Shown: positions 1 through 8,583 of the stretch, piece by piece
How positions within the stretch are numbered: the first letter of the stretch is position 1
Layout of the letters: the number at the start of each line of letters is the position of its first letter
Assembly: GCA_963711375.1 (NCBI GenBank)
Contig: CAVQDV010000005.1
Span: forward strand, 1,550,001 to 1,614,000
Direction of reading: 5' to 3'
DNA length: 64,000 nucleotides
Source: CAVQDV01 sp963711375
Lineage (GTDB): Bacteria > Pseudomonadota > Gammaproteobacteria > Coxiellales > Coxiellaceae
The notes under the pieces: model-generated
Database searches by the model: none
The model's input: only the letters and a program-made list of their open reading frames with translations
What the model was told of the DNA's origin: nothing
Translations under genes and position numbers: made by a program

Positions 1-591
1 GTGAGTCGATTCCTGTTACGGTTATTGAAGTACAACCTAACCGCATTACTCAAGTAAAAACATTGAAATCGATGGTTATCGTGCTGTTCAAGTGACCATT
101 GGGCAAAAAAGAAATTCTCGCGTAAGTAAAGGTCTTGCGGGACATTTTGCTAAAGCGGGTGTTGAAGCAGGTAATGTTATTCGTGAATTTCGTTTAAGCG
201 AAGATCAACTCCAGAAGCTAAATTAGCAGACGAACTGAAAGTCGACATATTTAAAGTTGGACAAAAAGTTGATATTTCTGGCGTCACTATAGGTAAAGGT
301 TATGCCGGCGGCGTAAAACGTCATCATTTTCGTACACAAGATGCGACTCACGGAAATTCATTATCGCATCGTGCTCCCGGTTCTATTGGACAAAACCAAA
401 CACCAGGCCGAGTATTTAAAGATAAGAAAATGTCTGGCCACTTAGGTAATGTTAATCGCACCGCACAAAATCAAGAAATTATTCGTGTGGATGTTGATAA
501 GAATCTTATTTTAATCAAAGGCGCATTACCAGGCGCACCCGGTGGAGTGCTAGTCATTACACCTTCTACAAGACAGAAGGAGCTTAGCTAA
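1..591 (+). pseudogene. rplC: 50S ribosomal protein L3, 5'-partial and frameshifted
   Basis: L3 binds 23S rRNA early in 50S assembly. The window opens inside the gene at the conserved ESIPVTVIEVQ stretch. The reading frame is recovered in three pieces: ESIPVTVIEV..., then GYRAVQVTIGQ...GHFAKAGVEAG, then the long KGYAGGVKR...FRTQDATHGNSLSHRAPGSIGQNQTPG segment with the L3 signature. Frame changes lie near 70-75 and 205-212. The stop codon overlaps the rplD start (TAATG). The first codons and rpsJ lie outside the window. With every neighbour to 6.2 kb also broken, I read the indels as sequence error, not as a real pseudogene. Confidence 0.9.
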
Positions 592-1166
592 TGCAAGCAG
601 AAGCTGGAAATTTCTTTAGCGCGACTTATAACGAAGCCTTAGTGCATCAAGTGGTAACCGCTTATATGAACGCTGGCCGTCAAGGCTCTAAAGCGCAAAA
701 AACTCGTGCCGAAATTCGTGGCGGTGGTATTAAACCTTTTAAACAAAAAGGAACTGGTCGTGCACGTGCTGGAACCATTCGAAGCCCATTATGGCGTACC
801 GGTGGTAAAGTATTTGCTGCAAAACCCCGTGATTATGCACCAAAAGTTAATCGCAAAATGCATCGTAAAGCGATGGTTTCAATTTTATCTGAATTGCTTC
901 GTCAAGAACGTCTGCATATTGTTGATGAATTAATGCTGCAAGCGCCAAAGACGAAAGAAATGACCGCAAAATTGGCAGAATTAAAAATTGATAATGCGCT
1001 CATTATTTTAGCGGATGAAAATAAGAATGTTGAATTAGCCGCGCGTAATTTACCGAATATTGCCGTGATTTATGCTAGTCAAATTGATCCGGTTAGTTTG
1101 TTGGCCTTTGAACATATTTTAACGACCAAAGCGGCCGCTAAACTTATTGAGGAAAAATTATCATGA
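591..1166 (+). CDS. rplD: 50S ribosomal protein L4
   Basis: L4 lines the nascent-peptide exit tunnel and in E. coli also autoregulates the S10 operon. The 191-residue product has the family core NEALVHQVVTAYMNAGRQG, the basic loop KGTGRARAGTIRSPLWR and the C-terminal IDPVSLLAFE. An AAGGAG ribosome-binding site sits just upstream of the ATG. The N-terminus is about ten residues shorter than E. coli L4, so a small indel near the start is possible in this error-rich stretch. It is one of only two genes before rplF that read through without an obvious frameshift. Confidence 0.93.
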   Translation: MQAEAGNFFSATYNEALVHQVVTAYMNAGRQGSKAQKTRAEIRGGGIKPFKQKGTGRARAGTIRSPLWRTGGKVFAAKPRDYAPKVNRKMHRKAMVSILSELLRQERLHIVDELMLQAPKTKEMTAKLAELKIDNALIILADENKNVELAARNLPNIAVIYASQIDPVSLLAFEHILTTKAAAKLIEEKLS

Positions 1167-1450
1167 TGAATCATGAAAGAATGATGAATATTTTGTTGGG
1201 AACTCATACTACTGAGAAGACCACTTCAGCCGGTACTAACCATAAATCTTATGCCTTTAAAGTGGCAAAAGATGCTACAAAGCCCGAAATCAAAAAGGCT
1301 GTTGAAGAACTTTTTAAAGTAGTGGTGCGCAGTGTTTCGGTTTGTAATATCAAACCCATTGCTAAAGCACGTGGCCGCGTTCAGGGTCGTACTAAGGGCT
1401 GGAAGAAAGCCTATATTGTGTTGAATGAAGGCGAAATCCAGCTTGGATAG
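1166..1450 (+). CDS. rplW: 50S ribosomal protein L23
   Basis: L23 sits at the tunnel exit and is the docking site for SRP and trigger factor. The start chosen is the ATG overlapping the rplD stop (TGATG), giving MNHERMMNILLG; the ATG three bases earlier is an alternative. THTTEKTT, FKVAKDATKPEIKKAVEELF and RTKGWKKAYIVLNEGE match the family. Length (94 residues) is close to E. coli L23 (100). Confidence 0.93.
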   Translation: MNHERMMNILLGTHTTEKTTSAGTNHKSYAFKVAKDATKPEIKKAVEELFKVVVRSVSVCNIKPIAKARGRVQGRTKGWKKAYIVLNEGEIQLG

Positions 1451-1476
1451 TCGATTTAATTTTGGAGTTATGAGAA

Positions 1477-2305
1477 ATGCCATTAGTTAAAGCAAAACCC
1501 ACATCACCCGGAAGACGGTTTGTTATTAGCGTCACTCGTCCTGATTTGCACAAAGGTGATCCTTTTCCTTCCTTGGTTTCTTCGAAAACGCGTATCAGCG
1601 GTCGAAATAATCAAGGTCGAATTACCGTGCGTCGTCGTGGCGGTGGTCATAAACGCAAATATCGTATGGTCGATTTTGTCCGTGATAAAGATGGAATTGT
1701 AGGTCGCGTTGAACAGTTGGAATATGATCCAAATCGTACCGCGCATTTAGCGTTGGTTTTATATGCTGATGGTGAGAGTCGTTATATTATTGCCCCTAAG
1801 AATCTTAAAGCAGGTGATGAAGTGGTTTCAGGTCCTATGGCGCCTATTAAACCTGGTAATTGCTTGCCCTTACAGAACATTCCAATTGGTGCCACGATTC
1901 ATTGCATTGAATTGAAACCAGGTCGCGGTGCGCAGTTTATGCGAACTGCTGGAACTTCCGCTCAGTTGGCGGCTCGCGAAGGAACCTATGCGGTTATTCG
2001 TCTGCGCTCTGGCGAAGTGCGAAAAGTCCTGGTAAGCTGTCGCGCAGTGTATAGGTGAAGTATCCAATTCAGAGCACAATTTGCGCTCTTTAGGTAAAGC
2101 CGGTGCGACACGTTGGCGCGGTATTCGCCCAACCGTTCGTGGCATGGCAATGAACCCAGTTGATCACCCGCATGGTGGTGGTGAAGGTCGTACTTCCGGT
2201 GGCCGTCATCCTGTTTCGCCGACGGGTGTACCAACGAAGGGTTACAAGACTCGTAAAAATAAACGAACAACGCAGATGATTATTCGTGATAGACGTAAGA
2301 AATAA
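1477..2305 (+). pseudogene. rplB: 50S ribosomal protein L2, one frameshift
   Basis: L2 is needed for subunit joining and the peptidyl-transferase centre. The first 193 residues run from PLVKAKPTSPGRR through GGGHKRKYRMVDF to RLRSGEVRKVLVSCRAV. The frame then shifts by one base near 2049-2052 and continues as IGEV...HNLRSLGKAGATRWRG with the catalytic-site signature NPVDHPHGGGEGR. Removing one base near 2050 restores a full-length protein, so this is almost certainly a functional gene with a sequence error. Confidence 0.93.
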
Positions 2306-2321
2306 GTGAGAGGTATTTAGC

Positions 2322-2612
2322 GTGCCAAGATCTATTAAAAAAGGACCATACGTAGTTCATCATCTTCAAAAGAAGGTGGAAGCGGCTAGTGGCGACAGGC
2401 TCCAGAAAACCCATTAAAACATGGTCTCGTGCATCGACCATTACACCTGAAATGGTAGGTTTGACGATTGCCGTTCATAATGGCAAAGCAACATGTGCCG
2501 GTTTTTATGACTGAAAATATGGTTGGCCATAAATTAGGTGAGTTTGCTTTAACACGTACTTTCCGTGGCCACTCGGGTGATCGTAAAGCCGAAAAAAGGG
2601 GAGAGCAAATAA
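2322..2612 (+). pseudogene. rpsS: 30S ribosomal protein S19, frameshifted
   Basis: S19 forms part of the 30S head with S13. The gene starts at GTG with PRSIKKGPYVVHHL, then SRKPIKTWSRASTITPEMVGL in a second frame, then QHVPVFMTENMVGHKLGEF in a third. The shifts lie near 2393-2400 and 2490, with a further ambiguity in the A-run near 2590-2600. The stop appears to overlap the rplV start (TAATG). Confidence 0.88.
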
Positions 2613-2955
2613 TGGAAGTCGCCGCACGTTTATAAATATGCTAGAATTTCGCCTCAAAAAGCGCGTTTGGTTGCAGACCAAGTGCGAGGCATAATCGGCT
2701 GAATATGCTGCTCAATTATTACAATTCAGCCCTAAAAAGGCCTCAAATTTAATTGGCAAAGTGTTAAACTCTGCCATTGCGAATGCCGAACATAATGAAG
2801 GCGCTGATATGGATGAATTAGTGATCTCACAAATTTATGTAGATCAAGGTCCGCTAATGAAACGTTTTCATGCGCGCGCACGAGGCCGGGGTAATCAAAT
2901 TATTAAACGCACCTGTCATATCACCGTTAAGGTTTCTGACAAGCTTGGGAGATAA
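2612..2955 (+). pseudogene. rplV: 50S ribosomal protein L22, frameshifted
   Basis: L22 lines the exit tunnel. The pieces are MEVAARL, then KYARISPQKARLVADQVRG, then SAEYAAQLLQFSPKKASN followed by a long clean segment with SAIANAEHNEGADMDEL and KRTCHITVKVSD. Frame changes fall near 2632 and 2690-2700. The content is otherwise normal for the family. Confidence 0.9.
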
Positions 2956-2959
2956 GTAA

Positions 2960-3639
2960 ATGGGTCAAAAGGTAAATCCAAATGGATATCGCTTAGGCAT
3001 AACCAAAGATTGGACCTCAAGATGGTATGCGAATAATCAAAATTATGCGGAATTATTTAAATGCTGATTTTAAGGTCCGTGAATTTATTCAAAAGCGATT
3101 AGAACGGCGGCCATTAGTCATTCATTATTGAGCGTCCTGCGCGTAATGCTCGAATTGCTATTTATGCGGCACGTCCTGGTGTGATTATCGGTAAAAAAGG
3201 TGGTGAAGTAGAAGCGCTCCGTGATGAAATTGCAAAAATTGCAAAAGTGCCGGTTCACATAACGATTGAAGAAGTTCGTAAACCAGAACTCGATGCAAAA
3301 TTAGTTGCTGAAAGTATTGCACAACAGTTAGAACAGCCGTATTATGTTCCGTCGCGCAATGAAACGAGCTGTGCAAACAGCACTGCGCAATGGCGCTTAG
3401 GGAATTAAAGTTTGTTTGAGTGGACGTTTGGCGGTGCTGAAATTGCTCGTACCGAAAGGTATCGCGAAGGCCGTGTACCATTGCATACTTTTCGTGCGGA
3501 TATTGATTATGGAACAGCTCGTGCGAAGACAACTTATGGTGTTATTGGCGTAAAAGTATGGATTTTCAAAGGCGAAATTCATTTGAAGGCCAAGCTGAAT
3601 CTGCAGAAAAAGAGAGAGCTGGCACCGAAACGGCCATAG
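2960..3639 (+). pseudogene. rpsC: 30S ribosomal protein S3, several frameshifts and an in-frame stop
   Basis: S3 forms the mRNA entry channel and has helicase-related KH domains. It starts MGQKVNPNGYRLGITKDW. The KH core ARPGVIIGKKGGEVEALRDE is intact, and the C-terminal part GGAEIARTERYREGRVPLHT is readable to the stop. Disruptions lie near 3062, 3120 and 3335-3340, at an in-frame TAG near 3397-3400 where E. coli S3 has a lysine codon (AAG to TAG), and near 3433. This is the most heavily damaged gene in the window. Confidence 0.9.
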
Positions 3640-3651
3640 AGGAATAAGACA

Positions 3652-4067
3652 ATGATCAGCCCAAAACTAGAAAATTTCGCAAGGAATTTAAAGGTCGCAA
3701 TCGCGGAATTAGCCAGCAGCGGCAATACAGTGAGTTTTGGCGAATATGGTTTAAAAGCTATCGAGCGTGGACGCATTACCGCTCGTCAAATTGAAGCGGC
3801 TCGTCGTGCGATAACGCGTCATGTGAAAAGAGGCGGAAAAATTGTATATTCAAATTTTCCCTGATAAACCAATTACTAAAAAGCCTTTAGAAGTTCGTCA
3901 AGGTAAAGGTAAAGGTAATGTGGAATATTGGGTTGCAGAAGTCAAAGCCAGGGCACATTATATTTGAAATAGAAGGCGTGCCGGAAGAATTAGCGCGCGA
4001 AGCATTTTCACTTGCAGCGGCTAAATTACCCTTAAAAACGACTATTGTGCAAAGAACGGTGATGTGA
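3652..4067 (+). pseudogene. rplP: 50S ribosomal protein L16, frameshifted
   Basis: L16 contacts A-site tRNA. The N-terminal QPKTRKFRKEFKGRNRG is out of phase with the start codon. The next segment is VSFGEYGLKAIERGRITARQ, then IFPDKPITKKPLEVRQGKGK, then VPEELAREAFSLAAAKLPLK. Shifts are near 3656, 3705, 3842 and 3950. The stop overlaps the rpmC start. Confidence 0.9.
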
Positions 4068-4267
4068 TGGATATTAAAACATTAAGAACAAAATCAGTTG
4101 AAGAAATTCAAACAGAATTAAAAGATTTATTTCGTGAGCAGTTTAATTTGCGAATGCAAAAAAATTTGGCGAAACCTAAATCGTCCGCATCTTGCAAAAC
4201 AAGTTAGGCGTAATATTGCTCGAGCGAAAACAATTTTAATGAGAAGGAGCGTAAAGGTGGAAAATAA
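4067..4267 (+). pseudogene. rpmC: 50S ribosomal protein L29, frameshifted
   Basis: L29 sits next to L23 at the tunnel exit. MDIKTLRTKSVEEIQTELKD and LFREQFNLRMQK are in frame from the ATG. The family C-terminus RPHLAKQVRRNIARAKTIL follows after a one-base shift near 4180, and a second shift near 4237 is needed to reach the TAA. Confidence 0.88.
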
Positions 4268-4268
4268 A

Positions 4269-4533
4269 GTGAGCCAAGCTCGAGTACTTAATCGGCACCG
4301 TTGTCAGTGACAAGATGCAAGAAACCATTGCGTCGTTAAAATTGAGCGTCAAGTACGTCATCCAAAATATGAAAAGGCTGTGCGTCGTTCCACTAAATTG
4401 CATGTTCACGATCAAGGGTAATACAGCCAAAATTGGTGATGTCGTTTCTGTAAAAGAAATTCGGCCCATGTCTAAAACCAAAATTTGGACCTTGCTTGAA
4501 ATCACTGAACGAAATGCGGAGCAAGTAAAATGA
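4269..4533 (+). pseudogene. rpsQ: 30S ribosomal protein S17, frameshifted
   Basis: S17 is a primary 16S rRNA binder. It starts at GTG; GTVVSDKMQETIA is followed, one base out of phase, by RQVRHPKYEKAVRRSTKLHV, then back in phase NTAKIGDVVSVKEIRPMSKT to the stop. Shifts are near 4290, 4333 and 4420. The stop overlaps the rplN start (ATGA). Confidence 0.87.
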
Positions 4534-4896
4534 TTCAAACACAATCGATGACAGAAGTTGCCGATAATAGCGGCGCACGAAAAGTGATGTGCATTAAAGT
4601 ATTGGGCGGTTCGAATCGTCGATACGCGCATATTGGTGATGTAATTAAAGTCAGCATTAAAGAAGCGATTCCACGTGGCAAAGTTAAAAAAGGTGAAGTG
4701 ATGAATGCAGTAGTAGTGCGTACTCGTAAAGGCGTACGTCGTACGGATGGCTCGTTAATTCGTTTTGATACCAATGCGGTGGTATTATTAAATGCACAAT
4801 TGCAACCAATAGGCACCCGTATTTTCGGGCCGGTAACTCGCGAATTACGCGCCACAATTTATGAAAATTATTTCTTTGGCACTTGAAGTGTTATAA
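4530..4896 (+). pseudogene. rplN: 50S ribosomal protein L14, late frameshift
   Basis: L14 makes an inter-subunit bridge. MIQTQSMTEVADNSGARK through GTRIFGPVTRELR is in one frame. The conserved ending KFMKIISLALEVL lies one base out of phase after about 4856, so the true stop is the TAA at 4894-4896 and not the earlier TGA. Confidence 0.92.
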
Positions 4897-4910
4897 GGCG
4901 GGTTCGAATA

Positions 4911-5233
4911 ATGGCAATGAAAAAAATTAAAGTTAATGATGTCGTGAAGTGATTGCTGGAAAAGACAAAGGTCGTTCCGGTAAAGTACGAAATGTCTTGC
5001 GAATGATCGTGTGATTGTAGAAGGCGTAAATATGATGAAAAAACATGTTCGTGGCCAATCCACAAGCGGGAGTTGAAGGTGGAATTTTAGATGTGAAGCA
5101 GGTATTCATATTTCTAATATCGCGCTTTTAAACACGGCTACGAAAAAACCAGATCGTGTGGGTTTTAAAATTTTAGAAGACGGCACGCAAGGTTCGTTAT
5201 TTTAAATCGACTGATGAAGTCATCGATATTTAG
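4911..5233 (+). pseudogene. rplX: 50S ribosomal protein L24, frameshifted
   Basis: L24 is an assembly initiator with a KOW motif. MAMKKIKVNDVV, then VIAGKDKGRSGKVRNV, then VIVEGVNMMKKHVR, GVEGGILD, IHISNIALLNTATKKPDRVG and VRYFKSTDEVIDI are all present but scattered over frames. At least four one-base changes are needed (near 4950, 4998, 5058 and 5095, with another near 5192). Confidence 0.87.
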
Positions 5234-5256
5234 TATTTAAATGAAAGGTTAAGCAG

Positions 5257-5802
5257 ATGATGGTTGCATTAAAAAAACAATACTTAGCAGAAATTGCTCC
5301 GAAACTGAAAGAAGAGTTTGGTTATGACAGCGTTATGCAAGTTCCACGCATTACCAAAATTACGTTGAATATGGGCGTCGGTGAAGCCGTTGCTGATAAA
5401 AAAGTGATTAACTAATGCGTTGGAAGACATGACCAAATTTCCGGTCAAAAACCGATTACGACTTTTGCGCGTAATTCCATCGCGGGTTTTAAAATTCGTG
5501 AAGGCTGGCCTATTAGGTTGCAAAGTGACTTTACGCAGTGATCGTATGTATGAATTTTTACAACGCTTTATTATCCATTGCGGTTCCTCGAATTCGCGAT
5601 TTTCGTGGATTTAGCCCAAAATCATTTGATGGCCGTGGTAATTACAGCTTAGGCATTAAAGAACAAATCGTTTTCCCTGAAATCGAATATGACAAAATTG
5701 ATATGATTACGCGGTATGGATATTACCATTACAACCACTGCAAAAACCGACAAAGAAGCCCGCGCCTTATTAAAAGCATTTGGTTTTCCATTTAAGGAAT
5801 AG
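5257..5802 (+). pseudogene. rplE: 50S ribosomal protein L5, frameshifted
   Basis: L5 binds 5S rRNA. MQVPRITKITLNMGVGEAV is in frame from the start. After a shift near 5412 come FARNSIAGFKI, GCKVTLRSDRMYEF, then VPRIRDFRGFSPKSFDGRG, GIKEQIVFPEIEYDKIDM and DITITTTAKTDKEARALLKA. Shifts lie near 5412, 5440, 5555-5580 and 5715. Confidence 0.88.
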
Positions 5803-5815
5803 AGGTAATTATTGT

Positions 5816-6119
5816 ATGGCTAAAATTAGCACCATTTTTCGTAATTTAAGACGCATCAAACAATCGCTTGCCGCGAAAAAAACTCGCGATGCATTGCGTG
5901 AAACGATTCGTATAGACGAAGATAATCGTGAAGAAGCTTCTCTGAAATTGCAAAAGCGTAAACGCAACGAAAGTCCTGTGCGTATTCGTCATCGTTGCCG
6001 TTCTTGCGGAAGAGCCGCGCGGAAATTATCGTAAATTTGGTTTATGTCGTATGTGCTTGCGTCAAGCGGCCATGCGCGGTGATGTTCCTGGCTTAAAAAG
6101 CGAGTTGGTAATTAATTGA
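5816..6119 (+). pseudogene. rpsN: 30S ribosomal protein S14, one frameshift
   Basis: S14 belongs to the 30S head. It starts MAKISTIFRNLRRIKQSL and reads to RIRHRCRSCG. The family ending RPRGNYRKFGLCRMCLRQAA is one base out of phase from about 6010, ending LKSELVIN. A single indel in the GGAAGAGCCG stretch explains it. Confidence 0.92.
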
Positions 6120-6128
6120 GGAATTATA

Positions 6129-6525
6129 ATGAGTATGCAAGATCCGATTTCAGATATGTTAACTCGCATTCGCAATGCGCGGAGCGGTTTATAAAGCCGA
6201 TGTCAGCATGCCGCATTCAAAAATGAAAATGGCTATTGCGCAATTGCTGAAAGACGAAGGTTATATGGAAAATTGTGTTGAAGAATCTGAAGGCGCACAT
6301 AAAACATTGCGTTTGGAGTTACGTTATTACGAAGATAAACCGGTTATTAGCACCATTAAACGTGTTAGCAGACCTGGACTGCGTAAATACCGTAATAAAG
6401 ATGAATTGCCCCAAGTAGAAAGTGGGCTTGGAGTCGCCATTATATCAACGAATGAAGGGTTGATGACGGACAAGCAAGCTCGTAAAAAAGGCTTAGGTGG
6501 CGAAGTTATTTGTGTTATTAGCTAG
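6129..6525 (+). pseudogene. rpsH: 30S ribosomal protein S8, one frameshift
   Basis: S8 is a central 16S rRNA binder and the usual autoregulator of the spc operon. MSMQDPISDMLTRIRNA is in frame from the ATG; after one extra base near 6180 the rest, VYKADVSMPHSKMKMAIAQL to GLGGEVICVIS, is clean. This is the last broken gene of the cluster. Confidence 0.92.
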
Positions 6526-6534
6526 GAGACCGCT

Positions 6535-7071
6535 ATGGCGAGTCGTGTTGGAAGAAAACCGATAGAAATTCCCGCTGGTGTTGATGTAAAGATTAACGGC
6601 CAGGAAGTTACCATTAAAGGCAAATTGGGTGAATTAAAACAATTAGTGCCCACTGTTGTTTCTGTTGCTCATAAAGATAAAGAGCTGCAGTTGTCTTTGA
6701 ACGATTCATCGATTGAAGCGAATGCGATTAGCGGCACCATGCGCGCTTTGCTGCAAAATATGACGATTGGCGTGACGCAAGGTTTTGAACGTAAATTAGT
6801 GCTGGTTGGCGTTGGTTTTCGTGCTAAAGCCGCGGGCAGTAAATTAAATTTATCAATTGGATTTTCACATCCTGTCGATTTCGATATGCCAAAAGGGGTA
6901 AGCGTTGATACACCTACGCAAACCGAAATTATTTTAAAAGGTGCAGACAAGCATCAGGTGAATCAAATGGCCGCGAATATTCGTGCCGTTCGCCCACCCG
7001 AACCCTATAAAGGTAAAGGTATTCGTTATTTTGGTGAGAAAATCATCTTGAAAGAGGGTAAGAAGAAGTAA
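6535..7071 (+). CDS. rplF: 50S ribosomal protein L6
   Basis: L6 contacts the sarcin-ricin loop region. The 178-residue protein is complete: SRVGRKPIEIPAGVDVKING at the start and RPPEPYKGKGIRYFGEKI near the end. The stop overlaps the rplR start (TAATGG). It is the first gene of the cluster after rplD/rplW without frame damage. Confidence 0.97.
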   Translation: MASRVGRKPIEIPAGVDVKINGQEVTIKGKLGELKQLVPTVVSVAHKDKELQLSLNDSSIEANAISGTMRALLQNMTIGVTQGFERKLVLVGVGFRAKAAGSKLNLSIGFSHPVDFDMPKGVSVDTPTQTEIILKGADKHQVNQMAANIRAVRPPEPYKGKGIRYFGEKIILKEGKKK

Positions 7072-7424
7072 TGGATAAGAAAAAGTCGCGCTTACGCCGA
7101 GCCGGTAGAGCTCGTGCAAAAATTAGAGAACTGGCGGTGCACCGTCTTTGTATTAATCGCAGCAATAATCATGTCTATGCGCAAATTATTTCGCAAGACA
7201 ATTTGAGTACATTGGTAGCGGCATCCAGTTTAGAAAAAGCAGTTAAAGACCAAGTAAAACACGGTGGAAATAAAGCCGCTGCGGCTTTGGTCGGAAAATT
7301 AGTTGCAGAACGTGCAAAAAATGCGGGTATTACAAAAGTCGCATTTGATCGTTCTGGATTTAAATACCATGGTTGCGTCAAAGCATTAGCGGATGCAGCG
7401 CGTGAAGTCGGTATCGAATTTTAA
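7071..7424 (+). CDS. rplR: 50S ribosomal protein L18
   Basis: L18 carries 5S rRNA to the 50S subunit. The 117-residue protein has the family N-terminus KKSRLRRAGRARAKI and the ending FDRSGFKYHGCVKALADAAR. It sits between rplF and rpsE in the canonical spc order. Confidence 0.97.
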   Translation: MDKKKSRLRRAGRARAKIRELAVHRLCINRSNNHVYAQIISQDNLSTLVAASSLEKAVKDQVKHGGNKAAAALVGKLVAERAKNAGITKVAFDRSGFKYHGCVKALADAAREVGIEF

Positions 7425-7439
7425 CGTAAAGGTGGAATT

Positions 7440-7946
7440 ATGCGTGATGCAGGTATGAATACAGAATCTGATGGTTACCAACAGAAACTGATTTCAGTAA
7501 GAAGAACAGCAAAAGTAGTTAAAGGCGGACGTCAGTTTGGTTTTTCTGCTTTAGTGGTTACCGGTGATGGCGAAGGTCGTATTGGATTTGGCACGGGAAA
7601 AGCAAAAGAAGTTCCTGCGGCGATTCAAAAAGCGAATGAAGCCGCTCGTCGTAACATGTTTCAAATTCATCTTAAAAATAAGACTCTGCAGCATGCTATT
7701 GTTTCACGTCATGGTGCAAGCCGTGTGAAAATGTTGCCAGCTTCTGAAGGTACTGGTGTTATTGCTGGAAATGCAATGCGCGCCGTCTTCGAAGTCATGG
7801 GTGTTAAAAATATTTTGGCAAAAAGTATTGGTTCTACGAATCCAATAAACGTAGTTCGTGCTACGATTCGTGGATTACGTGAAATGTCGTCTCCTGAATA
7901 TGTAGCGGCAAAACGCGGAAAATCGATTGAAGAAATTCTGGAATAA
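7440..7946 (+). CDS. rpsE: 30S ribosomal protein S5
   Basis: S5 contributes to decoding fidelity and mRNA unwinding. The protein has 168 residues, with KLISVRRTAKVVKGGRQFGF and ALVVTGDGEGRIGFGTGKAK of the double-stranded-RNA-binding-like N-domain, and ASEGTGVIAGNAMRAVFE later on. A GGTGGAATT ribosome-binding site precedes the ATG; the internal ATG at 7455 is an alternative start. Confidence 0.96.
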   Translation: MRDAGMNTESDGYQQKLISVRRTAKVVKGGRQFGFSALVVTGDGEGRIGFGTGKAKEVPAAIQKANEAARRNMFQIHLKNKTLQHAIVSRHGASRVKMLPASEGTGVIAGNAMRAVFEVMGVKNILAKSIGSTNPINVVRATIRGLREMSSPEYVAAKRGKSIEEILE

Positions 7947-7960
7947 TTAGGAAATAAATC

Positions 7961-8143
7961 ATGGCAAATAAACTCAAAGTAACGCTGGTGCGCAGTAAAT
8001 TTGGGCGCAAACCTGGACATCGCGAATGCGTGGAAGGTTTGGGTTTACGTAAGACCTATCATTCTGTTGTCGTAGAAGATAATCCTTGCATTCGCGGTAT
8101 GATTACCAAGGCAAGCTATTTATTAAAAGTTGAGGAAGTGTAA
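7961..8143 (+). CDS. rpmD: 50S ribosomal protein L30
   Basis: Sixty residues of the short bacterial L30 type: KLKVTLVRSKFGRKPGHREC then GLRKTYHSVVVEDNPCIRGM. It lies between rpsE and rplO as in other Proteobacteria. Confidence 0.96.
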   Translation: MANKLKVTLVRSKFGRKPGHRECVEGLGLRKTYHSVVVEDNPCIRGMITKASYLLKVEEV

Positions 8144-8145
8144 TC

Positions 8146-8580
8146 ATGCGTTTAAATACCATTAAGCCTGCAGAAGGTGCGAAATTTGCTCCAAAACGCG
8201 TTGGTCGCGGAATTGGAAGTGGCGTAGGAAAAACCTGTGGTCGTGGACATAAAGGTCAAAAAGCTCGTGCGGGTGGTTTTCATCGCATTGGTTTTGAAGG
8301 TGGTCAATCACCGATGGCTCGTCGTTTGCCAAAATATGGCTTTAATTCTCGCAAATCTTTAGTGGCTGCTGAAATTCGTTTAGACGAATTAAATAAAGTA
8401 GAAGCTGCGGTAATTGATTTACAAGCTTTAAAAGATGCCGATGTTATTCCAGGCAGCGTTTTACGTGCAAAAGTAATATTGAGCGGAAAAGTTTCTAAAG
8501 CCGTTCATTTAAAGGGACTACCTATTACAAAAGGAGCTCGTGCTGCAATAGAAGCGGCGGGCGGTAAAATCGAGAATTAA
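8146..8580 (+). CDS. rplO: 50S ribosomal protein L15
   Basis: L15 is a late assembly protein. MRLNTIKPAEGAKFAPKRVG, the Gly-rich basic stretch GRGIGSGVGKTCGRGHKGQK, and GFEGGQSPMARRLPKYGF are diagnostic. The protein has 144 residues, the normal length, and the stop lies three bases before the secY start. Confidence 0.97.
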   Translation: MRLNTIKPAEGAKFAPKRVGRGIGSGVGKTCGRGHKGQKARAGGFHRIGFEGGQSPMARRLPKYGFNSRKSLVAAEIRLDELNKVEAAVIDLQALKDADVIPGSVLRAKVILSGKVSKAVHLKGLPITKGARAAIEAAGGKIEN

Positions 8581-8583
8581 TCT

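Noticed and set aside
1..6200. Programmed frameshifting or true pseudogenisation of the ribosomal cluster
   Set aside because: Indels are at random places in nearly all genes, without slippery sites or stem-loops, and stop sharply at rpsH; sequence error is simpler.
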